Shown here: piece by piece, positions 16,382-23,248 of the stretch
How positions within the stretch are numbered: the stretch's first letter is position 1
Layout: every line of letters begins with the position of its first letter
Virus record (IMG/VR): IMGVR_UViG_3300029986_000380
Span: 1-51,442 of that record
Direction: 5' to 3' (one strand)
Length of the DNA stretch: 51,442 nt
Source: a virus
Notes under the pieces: generated by a model
What the model was told of the DNA's origin: nothing
Seen by the model: the letters and a program-made list of their open reading frames with translations, nothing else
Database searches by the model: none
Made by a program: the position numbers and the translations under genes

Positions 16382-16893
16382 GGTAACAACGGATCAATAA
16401 TAACAGGAATACCACTACGCATCATAATGTTCTCGTAATGTAAATCAATCTTATTATGTTTATCTACGAGTGCCGTATAAAGAGAAACAATCGTTCTCCC
16501 AAACCCCGGATAGCGCATAACAATTTCTTGAAGATATTCATCCGTGGGGAGAATGAAGTGATCAACATACTCTGCCTGATCTAACGCATAGTTAATCAGA
16601 TCAAACAAACCAAGATCATAAAATTCATCCTCAGTGATCGGAGAAAGTTTCTCTAATTTAACCTTAGAAAACCCATCATCTGTCTCTTGCAAACACTCGA
16701 TCACCGGCAAATGGGGGTCGTCCCTGCCCACGCACCAGTTCACGAACCGGGAGTAGGCGGGATCATTCTTATAAAATTTATAAACAACGTTATCAGCATC
16801 ACTTAAAAAAATAACACTTTCGGAAATTCCGTTCGAGTTTATAATTTTATTAAAATTTTCAGACTGTGAAAGTTTATAAAAATCGTTATACAT
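16378..16893 (-). CDS. Mini kinase-like protein, first of a tandem pair
   Basis: This 171-residue relative of the next gene has Lys39 in VVYKFYK, a catalytic loop KIDLHYENIM (Asp150, Asn155) and a metal-binding Asp167 in VIIDPL. Both ends of the catalytic core are present, but nothing follows the final Asp, so there is no normal kinase C-lobe. GAGAAG lies 3-4 nt before the ATG. It follows the NAMPT gene after a terminator-like hairpin, so it is expressed by read-through or separately. No catalytic residue of the core looks lost. Confidence 0.66.
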   Translation of the reverse strand: MYNDFYKLSQSENFNKIINSNGISESVIFLSDADNVVYKFYKNDPAYSRFVNWCVGRDDPHLPVIECLQETDDGFSKVKLEKLSPITEDEFYDLGLFDLINYALDQAEYVDHFILPTDEYLQEIVMRYPGFGRTIVSLYTALVDKHNKIDLHYENIMMRSGIPVIIDPLLP

Positions 16894-16918
16894 AACTTCT
16901 CATTTTTAAGAATAAGGG

Positions 16919-16934
16919 GGGGGCTTGCGCCCCC
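16919..16934 (-). terminator. GC-rich hairpin after nadV
   Basis: GGGGGC/GCCCCC with a 4-nt loop lies just after the NAMPT stop. On the minus strand it is followed by CCTTATTC, a weak T run, so it may attenuate rather than stop transcription into the kinase pair. Confidence 0.6.
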
Positions 16935-16940
16935 ACTATA

Positions 16941-18410
16941 TTACGCTGCGTAGTGATAGTCAAGCTTAGCATTCTCTCTAACTTGTGCGAAGGTAGAATC
17001 TATCAATAGTTCGCCAGTTTTCCAAACCGGACGAAGTAAATTCCTGCGACCATTCAAATCATCATATTTGATAGTTTCGATGGTGCTTGAACCAATGCCA
17101 CAACTTTCGATAAGGGCAAGACGACCGCCTTTAGAAGTCTTGCCGGTATCGGTCTTGGGGGTCTTACGGATTTCGCGATACTCGATGGTTCCATCAGGAT
17201 TGCGGATTTCAATAAGTCCCGGCTTCTGCGCATAATGCATGGTGTCACGATCAACCTTCATAAGAAGACCGCCGCCCATACCACGAGTAAGGTTATCAGT
17301 GCTGATGCCCGCCGCAATAAGATTGTTATCCAATTGCTCAACCGATTCCAAATTCATTCCATCACCTTGAACAAACCTGAAATAGTTAGGCAGTAATCTA
17401 AACCGTTTCGTGTTTAAAGTGTGTCCAACTTTCTTCATAAGACGATCTATGCCCTCAACAGGAATAGTCGTGGCGTCGCCACTATCAGGACGGACTACAA
17501 TCGTGCCGCCCCAATCCTTCACTCGCTGTAGCAGCCTTTCACCCCAATATTCTTCCACCACGCGAAAGAAATCAAAGCTGTCTGCAACACTGGCGATAAT
17601 TTTATATTTGTCGCCAAATTGATCAATAAGATTGATCAATGCATCGGGTTCTCTAATCTCACCCCAACTAATAGTAGTTGAATGTTCCGTGGCAACAATG
17701 GTATTAGCCGCCATCTGTTCACCATAATAATAATTCGCCATCACGACGCCTTCAACGGTATCGCTTCCCATAAAGTTAACCAAATGCGCCGCGCCACCGA
17801 TCATCGCCTGTTCATGGCAAGAAACGCCACGCGCACCGAAATCATGAAGCTTCCACGGCAAACCATCTAAGTTATCTGCCGAGATTTCCAGACCGCGCCT
17901 GATAACCTTTTTAGCTTCACGCGAAAGAGTCGCAACGGTACTCCCGTACCACACGGCGCGTTGCAAAACCGTTTCGAGGAACGATGGTTGCCAAAAACTT
18001 TCTGGACTATTGTTATAGATTTGAACCTGCACATTGGATTTGGGAACGACCGATCCTTCGGGAATCGCCTCAATGGTGACATCCCAATATCCGTCAGTGC
18101 GATTCACAATGTCCATGAACTTTTCCGTATCAAACGGAACACCATAAAGCTTACAAAAATACTCGGCTTCCTCGACATCTTTCTTCGTTATACGAACGGT
18201 CATATATTCTTTAAGAAAATATTGAAGACCAAAAAAGACGCCCTCGCTAAATTTAGAACCGACGCGCGCCTCGATATAGCTGAATTGCCGCTCAGTGTGT
18301 GGGGGATATTGTCCCCACTTATGCACAGCGCCCGCTGCGGCATGTGAAAATTTATAACCATCCGCCATTAAACAAGGGTTGCGCGGATTAAATCTTACAA
18401 AATGTTTCAT
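16941..18410 (-). CDS. nadV: Nicotinamide phosphoribosyltransferase (NAMPT)
   Basis: At 489 residues it matches full-length NAMPT (human 491 aa). The enzyme joins nicotinamide and PRPP to give nicotinamide mononucleotide. Visible family blocks include DGYKFSHA near the N-terminus, HDFGARGVS, GGAAHLVNFMGSDT, ATEHSTTISWGE, VVRPDSGD and RGMGGGLLMKVDRD. With the NMN adenylyltransferase encoded just upstream it makes a two-step NAD+ salvage route, as in Vibrio phage KVP40 and the NARP2 pathway that offsets NAD+-depleting defences. The RBS is GAAGGAG, and the leader carries a hairpin with a GGAGT loop like that of the neighbouring gene. Confidence 0.96.
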   Translation of the reverse strand: MKHFVRFNPRNPCLMADGYKFSHAAAGAVHKWGQYPPHTERQFSYIEARVGSKFSEGVFFGLQYFLKEYMTVRITKKDVEEAEYFCKLYGVPFDTEKFMDIVNRTDGYWDVTIEAIPEGSVVPKSNVQVQIYNNSPESFWQPSFLETVLQRAVWYGSTVATLSREAKKVIRRGLEISADNLDGLPWKLHDFGARGVSCHEQAMIGGAAHLVNFMGSDTVEGVVMANYYYGEQMAANTIVATEHSTTISWGEIREPDALINLIDQFGDKYKIIASVADSFDFFRVVEEYWGERLLQRVKDWGGTIVVRPDSGDATTIPVEGIDRLMKKVGHTLNTKRFRLLPNYFRFVQGDGMNLESVEQLDNNLIAAGISTDNLTRGMGGGLLMKVDRDTMHYAQKPGLIEIRNPDGTIEYREIRKTPKTDTGKTSKGGRLALIESCGIGSSTIETIKYDDLNGRRNLLRPVWKTGELLIDSTFAQVRENAKLDYHYAA

Positions 18411-18437
18411 AACTAAAACTCCTTCAGTTTTCTATAA

Positions 18438-18456
18438 GTGTAGGACTCCCCTACAC
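18438..18456 (-). promoter_or_regulatory. Leader hairpin with GGAGT loop before nadV
   Basis: GTGTAGG and CCTACAC form a perfect 7-bp stem with the loop GGAGT on the mRNA. It lies about 27 nt upstream of the start; the real RBS contains the same GGAGT string. A matching hairpin precedes the next gene. Confidence 0.5.
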
Positions 18457-18473
18457 AGGGTTTAGGTAATGGG

Positions 18474-18503
18474 ATACTTGACTATAAGCTCATAGTCAAG
18501 TAT
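18474..18503. repeat. 12-bp perfect inverted repeat between nadM and nadV
   Basis: ATACTTGACTAT and ATAGTCAAGTAT are separated by 6 nt, starting 6 nt after the adenylyltransferase stop codon. There is no T run on the minus strand, so it looks like an RNA processing or stability hairpin rather than a terminator. Confidence 0.6.
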
Positions 18504-18509
18504 TAGTTT

Positions 18510-19598
18510 TCAATCAATATTAACGCCGGTCATTTCTCTAATGATATGGGCGTGGTCGTCGAAGAAATCTCTAGCATCCAGAGAATCCAACGGATACCAC
18601 TGTGCAAATTCCGCATCATCTGCACCAAGCACTTTGAAAGGTTCGTCCCTATCAGGGAAAGTAAACTTATAAGCATTGGTGGTGACTCGCCCTTTTTCAG
18701 AACGCCACGGATCATCGAAAAGTCTAGTCATCTTATCTTCAATATATGCTCCCAAAACTGCTGGCGGCATTTTTCCTCTATTATCCTCTATTTCAGTTTC
18801 CTCCCGCAGTTCCCTAATAATAGCATTACGGAATGTTTCGTCAGGATTGACATGCCCTCCCGGAAGTGCAAGCAAGCCTAAACCGGGACGTTTGCCTCTT
18901 GTTACCAAAAGGATTTGTCCATTTTGAACACATACCGCGTCTACGCAAGGAATAATAACAGGATAGGGGGAATGTTCCCAACTTTTCTTATAATCCCGGT
19001 AATATTCGGCTTCACCCAACAACCATTTGAACTTATCGGTATACATGAATTTTTCCATATAATCGACAACTTCAACCGGGCATACCCGTTCTGGAAAGAT
19101 AGGAGTCCGCTGAAAATAATTATCACGTATTTCCGTTGAATTGAATGTCCCGTGCTGCGATGGCAAGCTGATCAAATCCCACCCATGGAACATTCTCAGG
19201 TATGAAGATGAAGCATCTTTTTCATAACCAATGATTCCAATGTTGAAATCTTTCAACCCATGATTTTGAAATCCATATGCGTTTCCATGATCCAAAATAA
19301 AATTAGTTATAATTTTCCGCGTGTTGATAACCCACGCCTGATCGTTATAAGTAATATCAGGGATTGGTAGAAAATGTATGCGCCCGTCAGCTACCTCTTG
19401 TGGAAACATTCTAGTAAGAACTTCAATACGTTCCTCCGCATAAAGAGGATTTCGGGGGGAACTGGCTCTATTGGGTGAACCAATACCGATCATTACCACT
19501 TCGGATAATTCAAGCGCTGTTTCAATGTTGTGTTTATGTCCCTTATGGGGAAACTGCAATCTGCCGTGAAATAGCACATAGTTGTACTTTTTTGTCAT
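18510..19598 (-). CDS. nadM: Bifunctional NMN adenylyltransferase / Nudix hydrolase
   Basis: The N-terminal half is a nucleotidyltransferase with HKGH at residues 18-21 and the STEIR motif near 154; it converts NMN and ATP to NAD+. The C-terminal half carries a full Nudix box, GGHVNPDETF through REETEIE (about 247-270), which in relatives hydrolyses ADP-ribose or related dinucleotides. Length (362 aa) matches known NadM-Nudix fusions (KVP40 NatV, Synechocystis, Francisella). The RBS is AAAGGAG with 6 nt spacing. A TTGACT/TAAATA promoter about 55 nt upstream should drive this gene and nadV, probably early. Confidence 0.94.
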   Translation of the reverse strand: MTKKYNYVLFHGRLQFPHKGHKHNIETALELSEVVMIGIGSPNRASSPRNPLYAEERIEVLTRMFPQEVADGRIHFLPIPDITYNDQAWVINTRKIITNFILDHGNAYGFQNHGLKDFNIGIIGYEKDASSSYLRMFHGWDLISLPSQHGTFNSTEIRDNYFQRTPIFPERVCPVEVVDYMEKFMYTDKFKWLLGEAEYYRDYKKSWEHSPYPVIIPCVDAVCVQNGQILLVTRGKRPGLGLLALPGGHVNPDETFRNAIIRELREETEIEDNRGKMPPAVLGAYIEDKMTRLFDDPWRSEKGRVTTNAYKFTFPDRDEPFKVLGADDAEFAQWYPLDSLDARDFFDDHAHIIREMTGVNID

Positions 19599-19622
19599 AC
19601 TAAAACTCCTTTAGTGTATGTG

Positions 19623-19646
19623 AACCTACACAACTCCTGTGTGGTT
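19623..19646 (-). promoter_or_regulatory. Leader hairpin with GGAGT loop before nadM
   Basis: AACC-ACACA pairs with TGTGT-(A)-GGTT, giving nine base pairs with one bulge. The loop on the mRNA is GGAGT, identical to the loop before nadV. It lies about 25 nt upstream of the start codon. Confidence 0.5.
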
Positions 19647-19653
19647 ATGCTCA

Positions 19654-19682
19654 TATTTAGTATAACCCCGATCCGAAGTCAA
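19654..19682 (-). promoter_or_regulatory. Sigma70-like promoter for the NAD island
   Basis: TTGACT (19682-19677), a 17-nt spacer and TAAATA (19659-19654) read toward nadM. The -35 hexamer is identical to those before the bS21 gene, the HNH-like gene and the gene at 49696-50313. Confidence 0.65.
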
Positions 19683-19730
19683 CACTTAAAATTTATATCA
19701 CTTATAAAATATTGAATAATACCATTAAGT

Positions 19731-19738
19731 TATAAATA
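19731..19738 (+). promoter_or_regulatory. T4-type late promoter element (consensus)
   Basis: A perfect TATAAATA, followed by ATTTATA, lies 26 nt before the ATG at 19765. The leader has TTGGAG as Shine-Dalgarno. Confidence 0.7.
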
Positions 19739-19764
19739 ATTTATATAACTTGGAGTAAACTGCT

Positions 19765-20001
19765 ATGTTAAAAGCATTTCATGACAACATTCAACCAATA
19801 CTATTAATTCTTACTACTATCGTAGGATTAACCGGCTTTGCGTTCTCTTTAAAGAATGATATTCAAACTAATGCTGCGAATATCTCTGTACTAAAGGTAC
19901 GTGTGGATAAGCTAGAAGTAGATCACGATATTATCATCGAGATAAGAACCGATCTTAAACAGATTAAAGAGACGTTAGATCGTAAATTTCCGATAAGGTA
20001 A
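19765..20001 (+). CDS. Small membrane-anchored coiled-coil protein (holin- or spanin-like layout)
   Basis: This 78-residue protein has one hydrophobic segment (about 10-28, ILLILTTIVGLTGFAF) followed by a heptad-like helix (about 35-72) and a basic end. This layout is common among small phage lysis-cassette proteins and tail-associated anchors, but no specific family is recognised and no endolysin is nearby. It is expressed from a perfect late promoter with TTGGAG 9 nt before ATG. Confidence 0.6.
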   Translation: MLKAFHDNIQPILLILTTIVGLTGFAFSLKNDIQTNAANISVLKVRVDKLEVDHDIIIEIRTDLKQIKETLDRKFPIR

Positions 20002-20002
20002 T

Positions 20003-20010
20003 GATAAATA
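20003..20010 (+). promoter_or_regulatory. T4-type late promoter element, leaderless class
   Basis: GATAAATA ends 6 nt before the ATG at 20017 and there is no Shine-Dalgarno. It overlaps the end of the preceding gene. Confidence 0.6.
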
Positions 20011-20016
20011 GCTTTA

Positions 20017-20493
20017 ATGAGCGCTAATCTGAATATTCAATATAATATACCGAGAGTAAACTTACAGATGCCGGGGAGACAAAACCGGCATCTGACAGGT
20101 GATATCAAAATTACTCCCGGAATTACTGAATGTATAGAATTTTATGCCTGTAATACTGATGGAGTACCACTTAACTTGGCTCCATTCAAAATCCTTTTTG
20201 TGATTTTTTCCAAAGACTATTTTAATAACATTAAATTAGAAGAAGACTCAACAATAATTCTCAGAAAACCATTGTTATGTAACGATCCTTATTCTGGTAA
20301 ATTTGAATTGCTCCTAACTAATACTGATACATTAGGTTTAATTAACAGCGGTGGCGCACTGCGTTGGGCGTTATATCTTATTGACGTTCATAGCAATGTC
20401 ATACCATTAGAAGTCGCGCAAGGCGGCGAACGAGTTGGTAATATCGTTCTTGATAACACTTCCGGTCTACCATCTGCAAATAGATTACTTTAA
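20017..20493 (+). CDS. Hypothetical late protein, probably beta-rich virion component
   Basis: This 158-residue protein is unrecognised. It is rich in short hydrophobic strands (FKILFVIFS, LRWALYLIDV) and asparagine, as in phage baseplate or fibre-associated Ig-like proteins. Its start has no Shine-Dalgarno but a late element 6 nt upstream, so the mRNA probably begins beside the start codon. It is the middle of three plus-strand genes, each with its own late element. Confidence 0.55.
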   Translation: MSANLNIQYNIPRVNLQMPGRQNRHLTGDIKITPGITECIEFYACNTDGVPLNLAPFKILFVIFSKDYFNNIKLEEDSTIILRKPLLCNDPYSGKFELLLTNTDTLGLINSGGALRWALYLIDVHSNVIPLEVAQGGERVGNIVLDNTSGLPSANRLL

Positions 20494-20519
20494 AAGTATC
20501 AAATTTACATTTCTTACAA

Positions 20520-20527
20520 TGTAAATA
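20520..20527 (+). promoter_or_regulatory. T4-type late promoter element, leaderless class
   Basis: TGTAAATA ends 6 nt before the ATG at 20534; no Shine-Dalgarno is visible. Confidence 0.5.
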
Positions 20528-20533
20528 ATTGCA

Positions 20534-20944
20534 ATGATTAAAAATAATGAAGAACTAATGGAAAAAGTAAGAACAAAATATGAGTTCATTACCTTTTTAT
20601 TTTTTAACAATGATATGATGACTTGTGGTGTAGTTCAAAACGAGGCTACTAAAGTAATCATGGTATATGACTTTCTCAAGATCAAAGATGAGAAAGCGCG
20701 TGTTAGATTTCTCGCGCTTGCGGAACGTTGGTGGTGGCAATCAAGCCAAATGGTTCCTATCAATATGTTTATCGGCAGAGAATTTGATGAGTTTTCTTAT
20801 ACCTTAGTAGGATATACCAAAAAGTCATTCGTCAAAGACCCAATTGGACCTATTTTTTCCCTGAATAATTTGTATCTAAAACGCCCAAAAAAGAAACGGA
20901 TCGATCTGGTTAATCGTGCTAAACCACCAACTCAAACTTTATGA
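20534..20944 (+). CDS. Hypothetical late protein
   Basis: This 136-residue protein is not recognised. It has an aromatic stretch ERWWWQSSQMVP in the middle and a basic tail (KRPKKKRIDLVNRAK). Expression is probably from the leaderless-type late element. Its 3' end overlaps the convergent DnaE-like gene by 13 nt. Confidence 0.55.
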   Translation: MIKNNEELMEKVRTKYEFITFLFFNNDMMTCGVVQNEATKVIMVYDFLKIKDEKARVRFLALAERWWWQSSQMVPINMFIGREFDEFSYTLVGYTKKSFVKDPIGPIFSLNNLYLKRPKKKRIDLVNRAKPPTQTL

Positions 20945-21564
20945 TTTAATAATTGAATATGCACCATAATCGCCAGCGCAAATGCTATGGCGTGACTCTT
21001 CTTGAAAAAGTATCCAGTCTCACCATCAATTTTTTCCCATACTAATTCTTTAATTTGGGCAAAAGGCTTACCAATCAGATGCCGTTTCCTCGGACGAATT
21101 AATGCATTCAATATCGCAATGTCTGAAATAGACTTTGGGGGATATCTTTTGCACAGAGAATAATGCCTTGCTAGTTGTGTCAATTGCAATTCATGATTTT
21201 CATTATTATAAAACCGTTCTTCTAAGAAAATCTCCCACGGAAAATTCTCTTCATCTTCGGCAACTTCTATTAATAATTTAAGATGTTCCTCACTGGTTAT
21301 ATCAATATATATATGATATGGAATCAAATCTAGTTTATAATATCCTAAATCCTCGGCAGTTTCATACGGAAATACTGCCAATCCACTTAACGGATCATTA
21401 GGAATATCTTGTAAATATATTCCAGTATTGTGTTTAACTAATTGTTGTTTGTTGTCTATTTGGGAAGCACAGCGAAAGTCTATATATTCTGATAAGACCG
21501 CAAGGCTTCCCCCGCGGTCTTTAACATCAATATCGATATCTGGGATATGTACTATGTCACTCAT
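20932..21564 (-). CDS. Miniature C-family polymerase (DnaE/PolC palm)-like protein
   Basis: The 210-residue protein lines up in order with conserved pieces of bacterial DNA polymerase III alpha. IPDIDIDVKDR (Asp9, 11, 13) matches the PDFDIDF strand with the first two catalytic aspartates. VKHNTGIYL matches the HAGGVVI region, and YYKLDLIPYHI (Asp79) matches the KFDFLGL strand with the third. SDIAILNALIRPRK matches the ALYRPGP block, and FFKKSHAIAFAL (KSH 189-191) matches FNKSHAAAYAL. The fingers, PHP and tau-binding regions are missing, so it is about one fifth of DnaE. It may be a tiny nucleotidyltransferase, a decoy, or a remnant kept for another purpose. The relation is strong by motif order; the function is unknown. 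Confidence 0.7.
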   Translation of the reverse strand: MSDIVHIPDIDIDVKDRGGSLAVLSEYIDFRCASQIDNKQQLVKHNTGIYLQDIPNDPLSGLAVFPYETAEDLGYYKLDLIPYHIYIDITSEEHLKLLIEVAEDEENFPWEIFLEERFYNNENHELQLTQLARHYSLCKRYPPKSISDIAILNALIRPRKRHLIGKPFAQIKELVWEKIDGETGYFFKKSHAIAFALAIMVHIQLLNHKV

Positions 21565-22261
21565 ATCTTTCTAAAATCATTCTCTCGACTTCACGGCTAA
21601 AATTTGGATTTGCTTCTATCTTCTTTTCCCAAACATCGAAACTGTAGACAGAATCAATGTCTTCTAGTAAATTCACTGGAAAATCAGCGTCTCCAATCAT
21701 ATTCAATATGATCGATACAGAAAATACAACCCACGGACGTATATTATAGCTTTTGATCATTTCTGTCAACTGTCCATGAGTTATGGACGTGAAAAAATCA
21801 TTAGGATCAATCTCATTCTTTTCACAATAGTTCTTTATAAAAGCTCTTGTGCTATGGGCTTGTTCCTTGGGAGTTTCGACTAATATAAGAAATTGTCTAA
21901 ACGCATTTAAGTTTTTGGGATTTTTCCAATCCTTTTCTTTTATACTGGCTTCAATTAACCAATCAACATACCGTTGTCCATTAGTAATCTTCTTTTTATC
22001 GAGATATTCATTCAGGTCTTTGAAAATCTGAAAGAACCATGAATTATGAAATTCTTCAAATGTCTTATTTTTACCACGCTTGGTAAAGCCGTTCCGAGCT
22101 TGCCAATAAACGAACAAGTTATATGAATTTATAAGGATATCTTCGCTGGCTTCCCAAAATACTTTTGATTTCTTACACTTATGCTTTTTGAACCAGTTTT
22201 CTCTGTCATATGATTTATTACAAAACTGACATTTGAAAACCTTTGGTAGTGTTGAAGTCAT
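21557..22261 (-). CDS. C2H2 zinc-finger hypothetical protein
   Basis: Starting at the ATG at 22261, which overlaps the upstream stop as ATGA, the protein has 234 residues. It opens with a single zinc finger, FKCQFCNKSYDRENWFKKHKC (a C2HC/C2H2 arrangement, about 9-29). The rest is helical and aromatic, with no known motif. The open frame extends to 22366 but that part only overlaps the previous gene. It sits between the DnaE-like protein and the UvsW cluster, so a DNA transaction role is plausible. Confidence 0.62.
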   Translation of the reverse strand: MTSTLPKVFKCQFCNKSYDRENWFKKHKCKKSKVFWEASEDILINSYNLFVYWQARNGFTKRGKNKTFEEFHNSWFFQIFKDLNEYLDKKKITNGQRYVDWLIEASIKEKDWKNPKNLNAFRQFLILVETPKEQAHSTRAFIKNYCEKNEIDPNDFFTSITHGQLTEMIKSYNIRPWVVFSVSIILNMIGDADFPVNLLEDIDSVYSFDVWEKKIEANPNFSREVERMILERYE

Positions 22262-22746
22262 ACCATTTCCGAGAATAGTTTTGTGTATACCTTCTGTTCT
22301 TTCTGTTGAAAACCCAAACGGTCTAACACCTGCTGAAATTCCTTGACATTCAATCTTTTGCACCACGTAAATACCTCTTCATTGTTAATATCTGGTTCTA
22401 TTTGCGAGAACACGTCGATTCTTAATTTATCAACAGTCCTGCTTTTCTTATTGTAAAAAACATGCTTGCTACTACGCCCAATTCCGGCGACCGCCAACAG
22501 CTTTGTTTGTAACATAGGATGATCAGCCAGATAAAACCATGCTTGATTTACGATATCATTAAACTTGACAGTGGCGATTATATGGTTCTCATTATTAAAA
22601 TGCCCCGTAAACCACACCGGTAATACGAATGATATTAACTTATCATATTCTTCCTTCAAATCAGGATCATCAGCGAACGACTCATATAGAGCCAATTCGT
22701 TCGTATCAAGGTACTTCAGCACCTGAAACAAATCAATGTTAGACAC
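22258..22746 (-). CDS. Hypothetical protein of the replication cluster
   Basis: This 162-residue protein starts with GTG (AGGAG about 8 nt upstream) and overlaps both neighbours. It contains NQAWFYLADHPMLQTKLL and a basic/aromatic stretch KHVFYNKKSR. I considered a clamp-loader small subunit (gp62), but the typical gp62 blocks are not evident, so it is left unnamed. Tight coupling with UvsW-side genes suggests work on DNA. Confidence 0.55.
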   Translation of the reverse strand: MSNIDLFQVLKYLDTNELALYESFADDPDLKEEYDKLISFVLPVWFTGHFNNENHIIATVKFNDIVNQAWFYLADHPMLQTKLLAVAGIGRSSKHVFYNKKSRTVDKLRIDVFSQIEPDINNEEVFTWCKRLNVKEFQQVLDRLGFQQKEQKVYTKLFSEMV

Positions 22747-23248
22747 CCCAAATATCTCCTATAGGACGCGTCACGTCTAGTTTATGTGGCGTCATGATAA
22801 CACATATAGGACCCTTATCCTTAGTTTCATTAGGTTTCTTTACAACACCTAATGGTAAAAGGATCAAATCCTTTTCTTTTATGGGTGGACAACTCCAAGG
22901 ATTGATCGGAAAAATATTATTAATTCTAATCGGATAGTATTGTGGTAAAAAACCATCAATCGGATTAATACAAAATGCCAAAATCGACCGTCCGCTCGTA
23001 TCAGCAATCGGCATCATTTCCACATATTCATGATCACTAACCATTATCGACCAGTGATAAGGAACCACTGTTTTAAATGGACCTATTTCAATCTCCAAAC
23101 TGGCGCTTTCAAAAACTTCAATCTCAGTTAATTTTTGAAAGTAAACGTCAGGCTGACGATAATCTTTAAATGATAAGACAGAATAATAACATTCTTCATT
23201 AATGATGTCAGTATCTAAAACTTTATTTTCTTCATTCAATATCAACAT
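22739..23248 (-). CDS. Hypothetical protein coupled to UvsW
   Basis: This 169-residue beta-rich protein, rich in Pro and Ile, is not recognised. It has WSCPPI and two lone cysteines but no zinc pattern. Its start lies inside the last codons of uvsW (17-nt overlap) and has no Shine-Dalgarno, so translation probably depends on ribosomes finishing uvsW. Confidence 0.55.
   Translation of the reverse strand: MLILNEENKVLDTDIINEECYYSVLSFKDYRQPDVYFQKLTEIEVFESASLEIEIGPFKTVVPYHWSIMVSDHEYVEMMPIADTSGRSILAFCINPIDGFLPQYYPIRINNIFPINPWSCPPIKEKDLILLPLGVVKKPNETKDKGPICVIMTPHKLDVTRPIGDIWGV

Noticed and set aside
18411-19660. Known NAD+ riboswitch in the nadV/nadM leaders
   Set aside because: The hairpins do not show the conserved cores I know for NAD+-I or NAD+-II riboswitches; only the GGAGT loops recur.
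19654-19661. ACTAAATA upstream of nadM as a late promoter
   Set aside because: It coincides with the -10 of a TTGACT promoter at ideal 17-nt spacing; early use is more likely, although dual use is not excluded.
22258-22746. Clamp-loader small subunit gp62
   Set aside because: Size and neighbourhood would fit, but the typical gp62 blocks are absent, so I left it unnamed.
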